Part shown: one piece after another, positions 9,057 through 17,760 of the stretch
Numbering within the stretch: the first letter of the stretch is position 1
Layout of the letters: the number at the start of each line of letters is the position of its first letter
The notes under the pieces: model-generated
Database searches by the model: none
Seen by the model: the letters and a program-made list of their open reading frames with translations, nothing else
Told to the model about the DNA's origin: nothing
Assembly (NCBI GenBank): GCA_040219575.1
Contig: JAVJSD010000062.1
Coordinates: forward strand, 8,522-72,521
Source of the DNA: JAVJSD01 sp040219575
GTDB lineage: Bacteria; Planctomycetota; Planctomycetia; Pirellulales; Pirellulaceae
Length of the DNA: 64,000 nucleotides
Direction of reading: 5' to 3'
Translations under genes and position numbers: made by a program

Positions 9057-10288
9057 CTCGGTTGATCGGCTCCCGTTTCGGAGTTCGTCGCCGGAGGCTC
9101 CCACAAATCCTTCGCCTCGGGGATCTCTCCATCGATCGGTTCGACTTTCTTGTCGATTTGAGCCCTTTGCAGGCCGTCGATGATGACGCGGTCCTCGGCC
9201 GTCAGGCCGCTGTCGACGACCACCAGGCTCCCCAGGCGGGTGCTGAGTACGACGTCCTTGCGACTGACCACGTTCTTCTCGTCGATCACGAAGACATAAG
9301 AGCCGACCGGGTCGGCGCCGACCGCCCGCTGGGGAATCAACAGCGCGTTTTCGCGTCGTGTGATCGGCAGACGAACGCGGACGAACAATCCCTCCACTAG
9401 TCGTGTGTCGGGGTTGGGGAACTCTCCGCGGACGCGGTAGGTGGCGGTGGAGGGGTCCACCGCCAGATCGGCGAAGTTGATTCTTCCTTCAAAAGGAAAA
9501 TCGTTGTCGATGTCACGACGCAGAAAGAGTCGAATCTTCTCTCTGCTCTTTTCACGGTCTTGTGGGTTCTCCGCGATTTCGTCGAGCAGGTTGAGAATGA
9601 CATCCTCGCTGACGGTGAAAGTGGCGAACATCGGATCGAACTTGACGATCCTCGTCAGCAGGCTCGCCTGGCCGTCGCCCACGAGGTTGCCTTCGTAGAC
9701 CTCGGTTTTGCCGATCTGGCCGCTGATGGGGGCGGTGACTTTCGTGTAATTGAGGTCAAGTTGAGCGGCCTCGATATTCGCCTCGGCCGCCTCGATTTGC
9801 GCCGCGGCCACTTCCATCTCGGCCCTGCGCTGCTCCACCTCTTCCTTGGCGATGGCGGAGCTTTCCAGCAGTTTCGCCGCCCGATCGTAGCGTGCGACGG
9901 CGTTGGCATGCTCCGCCTTGGCGACGGCGCTGGCGGCCACGGCCTGGTTGAAAGCGGCCTGGTACAGATCCGGTTCGATCTCGTACAACAACTGCCCGGC
10001 TTTGACTTCGTCGTTGGGTTGGAAGTGAATCTTCTTCAGAAATCCCTTCACTCGCGCGCGGACCTCCACGAAGTCGCTGGCCTCGGTGCGGCCGGTTTCC
10101 TCCCGGTAGGCCGTCACCGACTGCACCCGCGGCTTGGCCACCGTCACGGGGGGAGGAGGTGGGGGAGCGTAGGTGTTCTCTGGTTGACAGCCGGCCAAGA
10201 GCGCCAACAGCGCGATCAAGAGGAGCGAGTTCCCAAGGGGCGAGTTCCCAAGGGGCGCCGCCCAGACGCAAGGTATTCTACAAGTCAC
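9047..10288 (-). CDS. RND efflux periplasmic adaptor subunit (membrane fusion protein), lipoprotein
   Basis: 413 residues. A hydrophobic signal ends in a lipobox LLAGC, so it is likely lipid-anchored in the periplasm. Next come a proline run (PPPPPP), a barrel-sandwich/lipoyl half (VRARVKGFLKKIHFQPNDEV), a long alanine-rich coiled coil (about 110-175), the second lipoyl half (VTAPISGQIGK) and the beta-barrel domains. It links the permease downstream to an outer-membrane channel. The start is a GTG at 10288. The signal peptide contains a short internal duplication (GNSPLGNS) matching a direct repeat in the DNA near 10226-10255. Confidence 0.92.
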   Translation of the reverse strand: MTCRIPCVWAAPLGNSPLGNSLLLIALLALLAGCQPENTYAPPPPPPVTVAKPRVQSVTAYREETGRTEASDFVEVRARVKGFLKKIHFQPNDEVKAGQLLYEIEPDLYQAAFNQAVAASAVAKAEHANAVARYDRAAKLLESSAIAKEEVEQRRAEMEVAAAQIEAAEANIEAAQLDLNYTKVTAPISGQIGKTEVYEGNLVGDGQASLLTRIVKFDPMFATFTVSEDVILNLLDEIAENPQDREKSREKIRLFLRRDIDNDFPFEGRINFADLAVDPSTATYRVRGEFPNPDTRLVEGLFVRVRLPITRRENALLIPQRAVGADPVGSYVFVIDEKNVVSRKDVVLSTRLGSLVVVDSGLTAEDRVIIDGLQRAQIDKKVEPIDGEIPEAKDLWEPPATNSETGADQPSQE

Positions 10289-10452
10289 GTCATTCTCGTT
10301 TCGAGTTGCGTGTGCAGGTTCGGTGTGAATCGACTCGCTGCCGAGCGACGTCTCCGGCCGCCGCCAGCAGTGGTGAAACGCCGTGAAGTTCGGAGCGACG
10401 CGCGTCAGCAGGCCAGCAGTATAGCCAAATTACAAGCCTGCGTGAGCGTTCG

Positions 10453-11364
10453 CTAGCGCGGGCGATCGGTATCGTACGCCCCATCCGGAATCCGATCGCA
10501 CGCGTCGGGCCTGGCGCCGCGCGATGGTGTGCGGAATACCACACCGCCGCTGTGCAGCGCTTGCATCGCGAGCGCGACGTGGCCGCCCAGCGCTCCGCAG
10601 ACCAGCAGGTAATCGCGCGTTCCGCCCAGCCAATGCAGCCAGCCGGTGCAGACGATCGTCGCCCCAAGCATGGCCAGGATCACTTCGCCCGGACTGCGGA
10701 GCCAGCTTCCCGCCAGGACCGCGAACACAGAGAGGGCGGCAAAAGTGGCTGAGAAAACCATCGCCTCCCCAAGCGAGTCGATTGGGATCGCGGACAACCG
10801 CAACAGCCCCAGCAGAATGGAGACCGCCGTCATGAGCGACATCAGACCCAACAGCGAATAGCGTCGCGTTCGCACGCGCACCGCCGATCGACGCGCATCC
10901 TTCGCCGCGGTCGGCCGATCGCAGACGCCACCCCGACCGGTCGCCCGCAACAGGCACAGCACGACGACGATCATGCCGGAATACAGCGTCAGCACGAAGA
11001 GCCAATGTGCGTCGCCCCGAGGTTGCCAAGCGTCCATCGGTCGCGCCCAGCAGGCAAGTCCGCCGGCGAGCAAGAGCACCCGTAGCAACAGCCACCGGCC
11101 GCCCCACGCCAGGTAGGCCGAGAGCAGCGCGATCTGGGCCAGGCCGACCGAGAACATCAGATGCACCGCCGTGCCCGGCGACTCGCTCGCACCGGCGGCC
11201 GCGAGCGCACAGACCGCGGCCGCACCGGAGGCGGCGACCAGCAAGGCGACGATCACGGACTTGGACGTCAGATGGAACATGCGGCTTTTCGACCAGGATT
11301 CGATCGCCGAATCGATCGGCGCGGTGGATCCCTCCATTGTGCTTCCCCGCCGCCGAAGCCCCAA
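10453..11364 (-). CDS. Hypothetical multi-spanning membrane protein
   Basis: 303 residues with about eight hydrophobic segments, in two groups separated by a basic stretch (RRSAVRVRTRRYS near the middle). I do not recognise a family. Weak features are a short polar N-terminus, aromatic loops (WQPRGDAHW) and a hydrophilic C-terminus. The start is uncertain: ATG-type starts at 11364, 11337 and 11280 are in frame, and the last would begin just before the first helix (MFHLTSKSVIVALL). It is divergent from aroE, with a 158-base gap that must hold both promoters. Confidence 0.65.
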   Translation of the reverse strand: MGLRRRGSTMEGSTAPIDSAIESWSKSRMFHLTSKSVIVALLVAASGAAAVCALAAAGASESPGTAVHLMFSVGLAQIALLSAYLAWGGRWLLLRVLLLAGGLACWARPMDAWQPRGDAHWLFVLTLYSGMIVVVLCLLRATGRGGVCDRPTAAKDARRSAVRVRTRRYSLLGLMSLMTAVSILLGLLRLSAIPIDSLGEAMVFSATFAALSVFAVLAGSWLRSPGEVILAMLGATIVCTGWLHWLGGTRDYLLVCGALGGHVALAMQALHSGGVVFRTPSRGARPDACDRIPDGAYDTDRPR

Positions 11365-11522
11365 GCCGGCGGGCGTTGCACATCCCGCGAACCTGCTTCA
11401 AAATATAGCGGTTCTACCGGTTCTCTGGAGCGCCACCGCACGGAGAGACTCGGCGAGAAGTTGGTCCCTGGCCCGCCCCCCGCGGGACGCCTGCTCGCAA
11501 TCTATACGGAAAGGTATGGCTG

Positions 11523-12371
11523 GTGTCGCATCCGTCGCTTCAGGAAATCTGCTGCTGCATGGGCCAACCGGTGGCCGGCAACCCCACGCAGTTCATGATC
11601 GAGAAGGCCTTCGCCGCCGCCGGGCTCGACTGGCGCTATCTCACCCTCGAGGTGCCGCCCGAGAACCTGGCCGACGCCGTCCGCGGCCTGCGGGCCATGG
11701 GATTCAAAGGCGCCAACTTCACCATTCCACACAAGGTGGCGGTCATCGAGCACCTCGACGATCTGAGCGAAGCCGCCGGCCTGATGGGCGCCGTGAATTG
11801 CGTGAACCATGTGGACGGCAAGTTGATCGGCGAGAACACCGACGGCAAGGGATTTGTCGAATCGCTGCGTGAACTGACCGACCCCAAAGACAAACGCATC
11901 GTCGTGCTCGGCGCGGGAGGCGCGGCCCGGGCCATCGCGGTCGAACTCGGCTTGGCGGGCGCCGCGGAGATCGCTGTCGTCAACCGCACCGCGACGCGCG
12001 GCGAGGAGCTGACCAAGCTGCTGGTCGAGAAAGCGAAGGTCAACGCGAAGTTCCTTCCCTGGGAGGGCGACTTCGATGTGCCCGAAGGGACCGAGATCGT
12101 CGTCAACGCCACCTCGATCGGCCTGGGCGACGAGGAGGCTCGCGTGCCGATCAACGTCGAGTCGTTGACGGAGGCGATGGTCGTGGCCGACGTGATCTTC
12201 AACCCGCCCAACACGCGGCTGCTGCGCGACGCGGCGTCGCGCGGCTGCAAAACGCTCGACGGCCTCGGCATGCTGGTCAACCAAGGTGTGATCGGCTTTC
12301 GCATCTGGACCGGCGTCGATCCCGACCGGGCCGTGATGCGCGAGGCGCTCGAAGAATATCTCGAACTGTAA
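11523..12371 (+). CDS. aroE: Shikimate dehydrogenase
   Basis: 282 residues. It reduces 3-dehydroshikimate with NADPH in aromatic amino-acid synthesis. Visible family motifs are NFTIPHK with the catalytic Lys71, GENTDGKGF with Asp107, and the nucleotide-binding GAGGAARA at 130-137. The N-terminal shikimate-binding stretch reads GQPVAGNPTQF, where typical AroE has the form GxPIxxSxSP; the two serines are replaced by Asn and Thr. The start is a GTG at 11523 (alternative Met13). A short gap leads to an MtfA-like gene on the same strand. Confidence 0.92.
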   Translation: MSHPSLQEICCCMGQPVAGNPTQFMIEKAFAAAGLDWRYLTLEVPPENLADAVRGLRAMGFKGANFTIPHKVAVIEHLDDLSEAAGLMGAVNCVNHVDGKLIGENTDGKGFVESLRELTDPKDKRIVVLGAGGAARAIAVELGLAGAAEIAVVNRTATRGEELTKLLVEKAKVNAKFLPWEGDFDVPEGTEIVVNATSIGLGDEEARVPINVESLTEAMVVADVIFNPPNTRLLRDAASRGCKTLDGLGMLVNQGVIGFRIWTGVDPDRAVMREALEEYLEL

Positions 12372-12395
12372 CGCGGCCGAGTGGGAGGTCGCGGA

Positions 12396-13175
12396 ATGTT
12401 CTTCTCCTGGCTCAAACGACGTCGGCGTCGCAGTCTGCGCTTTGCGCCGCTGCCGGAGGCTTGGCGCGAGATCCTCGTCGCCAACGTGCATCACTACGCC
12501 CACTTGCCCGAATTGCTGCGGCGGCGTCTGGAAGAGCAGACCAAGGTGTTCGTCGCCGAGAAGTGGTGGGAAGGCTGCGAGGGCCTGGAGATCACCGACG
12601 AGATCCGGGTCACCATCGCCGGCAACGCCTGCCTGCTACTGCTGGGCTCCGACGACGACTTCTGCTTCGATCGCGTGCAAACCGTGCTGGTTTATCCCGG
12701 CCGCTACATCCAGCGGCCCGAACGGCAACCGCGCGCCGGCGTGGTCACCGACATGACGCCGCAGGTCGACCTGGGCGTCTCCTGGCATCACGGCCCGGTG
12801 ACGCTCTCCTGGCCCGACGTGCTCCGGGCCGGTCGGGGACGCGACCGCCGCGGCAACGTGGTGGTCCACGAATTCGCCCACAAGCTGGACGAGCTGAACG
12901 GCGACACCGAGGGCGTACCGCCGCTGCCCGACGCCGACCTGGAGCGCCGCTGGAAACCCACGATGCAGCGCGAGTACGAGCAGCTGCAATACGCCGTGGA
13001 GGAAGGCCTCCCCACACCGCTGGACGAGTACGGCCTGACCAACCGCGCCGAGTTCTTCGCCGTCGCCACCGAGAGCTTCTTCGAACACAGCGAGGCGCTG
13101 CATTCCGAGCGTCCGGAGTTATACGCGCTGCTGCGAGACTTCTACCGCGTCGATCCGATGCAGTGGACTCCGTAG
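12396..13175 (+). CDS. mtfA: MtfA-like zinc peptidase (M90 family)
   Basis: 259 residues with the zinc-protease motif HEFAH at 158-162, followed by KLDELNGDTEG, as in MtfA (DgsA anti-repressor) proteins. Family members in Proteobacteria bind the glucose repressor Mlc and have aminopeptidase activity; no Mlc is seen here, so the physiological role is open. ATG 12396 is chosen because GGGAGG lies 8 bases upstream; a GTG at 12381 is also in frame. The TAG stop codon is the first part of a REP-like element (13172 onward). Confidence 0.88.
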   Translation: MFFSWLKRRRRRSLRFAPLPEAWREILVANVHHYAHLPELLRRRLEEQTKVFVAEKWWEGCEGLEITDEIRVTIAGNACLLLLGSDDDFCFDRVQTVLVYPGRYIQRPERQPRAGVVTDMTPQVDLGVSWHHGPVTLSWPDVLRAGRGRDRRGNVVVHEFAHKLDELNGDTEGVPPLPDADLERRWKPTMQREYEQLQYAVEEGLPTPLDEYGLTNRAEFFAVATESFFEHSEALHSERPELYALLRDFYRVDPMQWTP

Positions 13176-13292
13176 GGCAGGCTTCCAGCCTGCCAATCAA
13201 ACACGTAGGGCAGGCTTCCAGCCTGCCAAAGCATATGGGGCGTAAGCTTTCAGCCTCGAGTCAAACCCTGGCAGGCTGGAAGCCTGCCCTAC
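13172..13292. repeat. REP-like cluster (BIME-type) left of the RAYT gene
   Basis: Two direct copies of GTAGGGCAGGCTTCCAGCC (13172-13194, 13205-13227), one degenerate copy (about 13240-13260) and one inverted copy (13270-13292). Each copy is a near-perfect palindrome centred on GGCTTCCAGCC. The cluster starts inside the stop codon of the MtfA-like gene and ends inside the stop codon of the RAYT gene. The right-hand cluster at 14076-14171 has the same arrangement. Confidence 0.9.
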
Positions 13293-14047
13293 TTGGGTGG
13301 AACCAACGGTTGACCGTGTGGAATTCCCCACGCCGCTCGATCTCGCGCTGACGAAAAGGCGAACGCTTCGGGGGTTTCGCACAATCCCGCGACGACGGGG
13401 TTCTGCTCCACATAGTCAATGATGCGCAGCAGTTCATCGTCGTCACGCACCCAATGATCGTAGGATTCGGCCTGCCAGAACTCATTGTCGCTTCCCAGCA
13501 GTTTGTTGCAGCAATTACCTGTGAAACTCTTAATGCTGTGCATGATGACTTCACGGGGCGTGCGCTGCTTTGGCCGCCTACCACCGTAGTGCAGGCTTCC
13601 CGCCTGCCTTGACTTCGCACTGTGTCTGGCAGGCTGGAAGCCTGCCCTACGGCTGAGTGACTCACACCACTTGGGAATCGGGTGAAAGACCCAATGCAGG
13701 TGGCTGGGCATCACGACGTAGGCCAGCAGGTGATATCGCGTTCCCGCGAAATGATAGAGGCTCGTGCGAACCTCACTCGCCAACCACGGTTGCTCCAGGT
13801 GCCGAACGACGGGATCGCCGTCAAGAAGCTTATCGATCTTTGCGAACACCAGCTTGTGCTTGTGGTGCTCCCACTCCGGCGGCGTCATCGCCGGGGGACA
13901 GGACCGAGCATCTAGCTCTCGTCGATACTCCCGAATCGACTCGAGCCCGTGCGTCGGGATGCTCCCTTCGAGACACGCGGTGACGAAGTAAGTCGCATCC
14001 GCCACATCCCAGTGCGGCAGACGGCGCCGCCGGAAGACCCCCGCCAT
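13289..14047 (-). CDS. REP-associated tyrosine transposase (RAYT, IS200-like Y1_Tnp)
   Basis: 252 residues. HUH motif in MPSHLHWVF, with the catalytic tyrosine expected in the SYDHWVRDDDE segment and the terminal NPVVAGL typical of this family. RAYTs are single-copy domesticated relatives of IS200/IS605 transposases thought to spread REP palindromes. ATG 14047 is preceded by GGAGGG at 7-base spacing. The gene is flanked by REP clusters and carries an in-frame 65-bp REP pair inside its own coding sequence (13586-13650), adding about 22 residues (RRAGFQPAR... QAGSLHYGG) in a loop before the conserved SFTG helix. The stop is a TAG inside the flanking repeat. Confidence 0.92.
   Translation of the reverse strand: MAGVFRRRRLPHWDVADATYFVTACLEGSIPTHGLESIREYRRELDARSCPPAMTPPEWEHHKHKLVFAKIDKLLDGDPVVRHLEQPWLASEVRTSLYHFAGTRYHLLAYVVMPSHLHWVFHPIPKWCESLSRRAGFQPARHSAKSRQAGSLHYGGRRPKQRTPREVIMHSIKSFTGNCCNKLLGSDNEFWQAESYDHWVRDDDELLRIIDYVEQNPVVAGLCETPEAFAFSSARDRAAWGIPHGQPLVPPK
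13586..13650. repeat. REP pair inserted within the RAYT coding sequence
   Basis: A direct copy (13586-13608) and an inverted copy (13628-13650) of the GGCAGGCTTCCAGCCTGCC element, 19 bases apart. The reading frame stays open through both, so the insertion is translated. Confidence 0.88.
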
Positions 14048-14075
14048 CTTCAGTCCCTCCTGCCTCAAACCATCA

Positions 14076-14171
14076 GTAGGGCAGGCTTCCAGCCTGCTAT
14101 TTCACACGTAGACAGGCTTCCAACCCGCCGGCCTCAAATTAATACCCTGGCAGGCTGGAAGCCTGCCCTAC
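14076..14171. repeat. REP-like cluster right of the RAYT gene
   Basis: One direct copy (14076-14098), one degenerate copy (14108-14129) and one inverted copy (14149-14171). The sequence between the degenerate and inverted copies resembles the left cluster (CCTC...ACCCTGGCAGG), so both flanks derive from the same composite unit. The inverted copy includes the TAG stop of the STAS gene. Confidence 0.88.
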
Positions 14172-14668
14172 TGCTCGCCGAGTTCGCGGGACAATTGCTC
14201 CGCGATCCGCTGGAACACCGCCCGGTTCGGGCCTTCCACCTGCGCGAGTTCGCGGTGGCAGTGCATCGAATGGCGGCCGAGGTCTTCCGAGCAGAGCATC
14301 TCGGCGGTGAGCGTGGTGAGGGAGACCACCTCCGCGGGCGGATCGTCCGTGACCGTCAACAATCGGTCGAGATTCATGCTCGCCAGCAGTTCCCGCCGCT
14401 CGCCGGGGGCGACCACTTCAAACTGCTCGCCGCCGAGTCGTTTGTGAAGCTTCACCAGGCAGCCAAGGAAGGTGCTGTCGAGATACTCGCATCGCGAGAG
14501 GTCGATCGTCAGACTCAGCGACTCATGCTCGAGGCACTCGACGACGTGTTCGTGCAGCGCGAGGCTTTCCCGCATCGTGCCCCGACCGACGATCGCCAGC
14601 AGAAAGCCGTCGCTGGTGCGCCCCACTTCAACCACCGACGTACGAGCGGAAGTTTTGGCGGACGACAT
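14168..14668 (-). CDS. STAS-domain protein (anti-sigma factor antagonist-like)
   Basis: 166 residues. The first 110 form a STAS domain with the phosphorylatable serine in YLDSTFLG (Ser65), as in SpoIIAA/RsbV proteins that relieve anti-sigma factors or act in partner-switching. A helical tail of about 55 residues follows. No kinase or phosphatase partner is adjacent. ATG 14668 has GGAG upstream; the longer frame to 14749 is Arg/Pro-rich and unlikely. The stop codon TAG is in a REP copy. Confidence 0.85.
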   Translation of the reverse strand: MSSAKTSARTSVVEVGRTSDGFLLAIVGRGTMRESLALHEHVVECLEHESLSLTIDLSRCEYLDSTFLGCLVKLHKRLGGEQFEVVAPGERRELLASMNLDRLLTVTDDPPAEVVSLTTLTAEMLCSEDLGRHSMHCHRELAQVEGPNRAVFQRIAEQLSRELGEQ

Positions 14669-14978
14669 GGTTCTCCTCGCCGATTGAAGTTGCGCGAAGC
14701 GCGGCGCGGCTGCCGGCGGCAAATCCGGCCGGGGGCGGCGGCCGCGCACGGTTCGTTATACGATATTGTCGATCCTGCGAACAATAATTGCTTACCAAGC
14801 ATCACGACGTCGCGGCGAATTAGCCGATGCCCGGCGGCAAAGTACGGCGGACGTCCACGTCGACGTCCACGTCCGTCGCAGTCGGCAAATGCGCAACGGC
14901 TTCAACGACCGAGAAGCTCGACGGACAAGGATGCCGTCGTACAGGGAATACCAGTTCCGCGGAATGTAACGACGGCCC

Positions 14979-16310
14979 ATGACCGACCTGCTGGAAAAAT
15001 GTGAAATCTGCGGGGCGCTGCTCGACGAGGAAGACCTGTTCTGCGCCAACTGCGGCGCCGAGGCCCCCCGGCGCGAACAGGCCGATGCGCCGACGACCGA
15101 ACTCTCCACGCACAACTTCGAGTGCCGGGGCTGCGGCGCCTCGATGAGCTACGACGCCTCGGCCCAGGCGCTGCGCTGTCCGTTCTGCGGCAACGAGAAC
15201 CTCGAACAGCAACAAGACGCTCGCACCCTGCGTCCGCAGCGCGTCGTGCCGTTCGTCGTCACCCAGGATCAAGCCGTCGCCGCGATGCGCAAGTGGCTCG
15301 GCGGCAGCTTCTGGCGCCCCGGCGATCTCGCCCAGAAGGCGATGGTCACCAAGATGACGCCGGTCTACGTCCCCTACTGGGTCTTCGCCGCCCGCACCTT
15401 CACCTACTGGACGGCCGACACCAACCAGACGCCGCCCGGAGCGCGGGGCGATTGGTGTCCGCTCTCGGGCGAACATCGCGGCGCGTACCAGGGTGTGTTG
15501 ATCGGTTCGAGCAGCGCGCTCACGCCGCACGAGACGTCGTCGATCTGCCCCTACGACCTTGGCCGCGGCGTGCCGCCCGAGCAGGTCGATCTCGAAAACG
15601 CCGTCTTCGAACAGTTCCGCGTGCCGCGCAAGTACGCCCGACCGCTGGCCCGGCAGGGACTCGAGGAGATGGAGCGGGCGGCCTGCTCGAAGTACGTGCC
15701 CGGCCGCACGCGGAACGTGAAGGTCAACGTCCGCCTCGAGGACATGCGCAGCGAGCCGGTGCTGTTGCCCGTGTGGATCATGGCCTATCGCTACAAGGAC
15801 AAGCTGTTCCGCTTTCTGGTCAACGGCCAGACCGGCCGCGCCACGGGCCAGGCGCCCACGTCGTGGCGGAAGATCGCGGCGGTCGTCGGCATCGTGCTGG
15901 CCGTGATCCTGCTGATCGTCCTGCTGATGATGACCGCCGGCGGCCTCGCCGCCTTGTTCGGATCAACGAGCGCTTCGCCGCACGTCGTAACCGATGCCGC
16001 CATGGTTTCCTCCGTAGCCGATGCTGCCAGCATCGGTGAGACGCTGGCAGCGTCTCCCACGCAGATCGGTGAGACGCTGGCAGCGTCTCCCACGCAGGAG
16101 GTCGACGATCGTTTTCAAACGACGAGGCGATTGGTAAACTCCTGTACATCAGGAAATCCTCTCGCCCCAGGACTCACGGATGCCGTCGTCGGAGCAGCAG
16201 CTGGCCGCACTCGCCATCGAACTGGGTGCGCGGAAGATCGCCGGTTGGTCGCGCGAAGAACAACAACTCACGCGCCGCCTGGCGGCGCCGGATGCGGCGG
16301 CCGTGCGTGA
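14979..16310 (+). CDS. Double zinc-ribbon membrane protein with a repeat-derived C-terminus
   Basis: 443 residues as read. There are two zinc ribbons: CEICG...CANCG at about 8-29 and CRGCG...CPFCG at about 49-72. A central domain (about 90-280) is of the type found in planctomycete zinc-ribbon proteins, and one transmembrane helix lies at about 298-325. After FGSTSASPH the sequence reads through a REP-type element (ADAASIGETLAASPTQ in duplicate) and then out of frame across the start of the methyltransferase gene, overlapping it by 131 bases. The last 90 or so residues are therefore probably acquired, not original. Function unknown. Confidence 0.8.
   Translation: MTDLLEKCEICGALLDEEDLFCANCGAEAPRREQADAPTTELSTHNFECRGCGASMSYDASAQALRCPFCGNENLEQQQDARTLRPQRVVPFVVTQDQAVAAMRKWLGGSFWRPGDLAQKAMVTKMTPVYVPYWVFAARTFTYWTADTNQTPPGARGDWCPLSGEHRGAYQGVLIGSSSALTPHETSSICPYDLGRGVPPEQVDLENAVFEQFRVPRKYARPLARQGLEEMERAACSKYVPGRTRNVKVNVRLEDMRSEPVLLPVWIMAYRYKDKLFRFLVNGQTGRATGQAPTSWRKIAAVVGIVLAVILLIVLLMMTAGGLAALFGSTSASPHVVTDAAMVSSVADAASIGETLAASPTQIGETLAASPTQEVDDRFQTTRRLVNSCTSGNPLAPGLTDAVVGAAAGRTRHRTGCAEDRRLVARRTTTHAPPGGAGCGGRA
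16016..16097. repeat. Palindromic repeat with 33-bp direct duplication
   Basis: CGATGCTGCCAGCATCG (16019-16035) is followed by two 33-base copies (16032-16064 and 16065-16097) each containing the palindrome GAGACGCTGGCAGCGTCTC. The first motif, CCGTAGCCGATGCTGCC, recurs at 50295. The element lies inside the open frame of the zinc-ribbon protein and just upstream of the methyltransferase. Confidence 0.85.
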
Positions 16311-17754
16311 GGTGCGACGGGCGATTCGCGCCGGCGACGATCCTTTGGGCGAAGCGTTCTGCCGCTTGCGGACTCCCGCCGAAAGGCGCGAACAAGGCGC
16401 GACCTACACCCCGGCGGCGATCGTCCGCGCGATGGTCGACTGGGCGTCGGAAGATGGACCGCCGCGGCGGGTGGTCGACCCGGGCGTCGGCAGCGGGCGG
16501 TTTCTGCTGCAGGCGGCGAAGGCGTTCTCCCGCGCGGAGCTTGTCGGCATCGAGCTCGATCCGTTGGCGGCGCTGCTGGCCCGGGCGAATCTCGCCGCCC
16601 GCCGATTGCAGCGACGGGCGCGAGTGGAACTCTGCGACTTTCGCGACGCGGCCGGCGTGCTGCCGCCGATCGACGGGCCGACGTTGTTCCTCGGCAATCC
16701 GCCCTATGTGCGGCACCACCGCATCGACAAGACCTGGAAGGCGTGGCTGGCCGAAAAATCGCGAGGCCTGAACGTGCCCGGCAGCGGGCTTGCCGGGCTG
16801 CACGCCTATTTCTTTCTGGCGACGGCGCTGCTGGGCCGGCCTGGCGACCGCGGCATGTTCATCACGGCGGCGGAATGGCTGGACGTGAACTACGGGGCGC
16901 TGGTGCGACGCCTGCTATTGGATCGTCTCGGCGGACGGCGACTCGTATTGATCGAACCGAAGGCGATGCCGTTCCCCGACGCCGCCACGACGGCGGTCAT
17001 CGCGCAGTTCACCATCGAAGCGCGGCCGACGTCGGTTTCGTTCCAGCGCATCGAGAACCTCGACGCGCTAGCCAAGCCTCCACGCGGCGCAAAGATCGGA
17101 CGCGCGCGACTGCAGGACGAATCGCGCTGGTCGCAGCTGATTCACGCCTCGCGTCGACCGCCGCAGGGGTTTGTCGAACTGGGCGAGATCTGCCGCGTCC
17201 ATCGCGGCCAGGTGACCGGCGCCAACCGCGTCTGGATCGCCGGCGAACTCGGCGCGGGTTTACCCGAGTCGGTGCTGTTCCCTTCGGTCACCAGGGCCAA
17301 GGAGTTGTTTCAGGCCGAAGGTGTGCTGAACGACACGCGACAACTTCGCCGCGTGATCGACCTGCCGGTGGACCTCGACACGTTGACGACCGGCGAGCGG
17401 CGAAGCGTGGAGTTGTTTCTCAAGCAGGCGAAACGGGCCGGCGCCGACGAGACCTACATCGCCCGCAACCGCCGCGCCTGGTGGTCGGTCGGCCTGCGGC
17501 AGCCCGCGCCGATTCTCGCCACCTACATGGCCCGCCGCCCCCCCGCCTTCGTGCGCAACCTGACCGACGCCCGCCACTTGAACATCGCGCACGGCTTGTA
17601 TCCCCGCGAGCGATTGGGCGACGCCGCCCTCACGCGGCTCTGCGACCATCTCTCCACCAACGTCGCGCTCGACCAAGGCCGCACCTACGCCGGCGGCCTG
17701 ACCAAGTTCGAGCCGAAGGAGCTCGAACGTCTCACGGTGCCGCGGCCGGAGTAG
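16180..17754 (+). CDS. Solitary N6-adenine DNA methyltransferase (Eco57I/TaqI-like)
   Basis: 524 residues. An N-terminal signature REQGATYTP at 70-77 precedes the SAM site DPGVGSG (100-106) and the catalytic NPPY (173-176). A C-terminal target-recognition-like region begins near FVELGEICRVHRGQVTG. This order is typical of gamma-class adenine methyltransferases of type IIG/Eco57I relatives, but no nuclease domain precedes it and no restriction gene is next to it, so it is probably an orphan. Its first 131 bases overlap the repeat-extended frame of the zinc-ribbon gene. The stop is followed by another repeat at 17761. Confidence 0.88.
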   Translation: MPSSEQQLAALAIELGARKIAGWSREEQQLTRRLAAPDAAAVREVRRAIRAGDDPLGEAFCRLRTPAERREQGATYTPAAIVRAMVDWASEDGPPRRVVDPGVGSGRFLLQAAKAFSRAELVGIELDPLAALLARANLAARRLQRRARVELCDFRDAAGVLPPIDGPTLFLGNPPYVRHHRIDKTWKAWLAEKSRGLNVPGSGLAGLHAYFFLATALLGRPGDRGMFITAAEWLDVNYGALVRRLLLDRLGGRRLVLIEPKAMPFPDAATTAVIAQFTIEARPTSVSFQRIENLDALAKPPRGAKIGRARLQDESRWSQLIHASRRPPQGFVELGEICRVHRGQVTGANRVWIAGELGAGLPESVLFPSVTRAKELFQAEGVLNDTRQLRRVIDLPVDLDTLTTGERRSVELFLKQAKRAGADETYIARNRRAWWSVGLRQPAPILATYMARRPPAFVRNLTDARHLNIAHGLYPRERLGDAALTRLCDHLSTNVALDQGRTYAGGLTKFEPKELERLTVPRPE

Positions 17755-17760
17755 GATCCG

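Noticed and set aside
13172..14171. Repeat clusters considered as insertion-sequence terminal repeats
   Set aside because: They are several short palindromes in mixed orientation, not one pair of terminal repeats, which fits REP/RAYT better than a classic IS.
16180..17754. Complete restriction-modification system
   Set aside because: No endonuclease or specificity gene is adjacent and the protein lacks a nuclease domain at its N-terminus.
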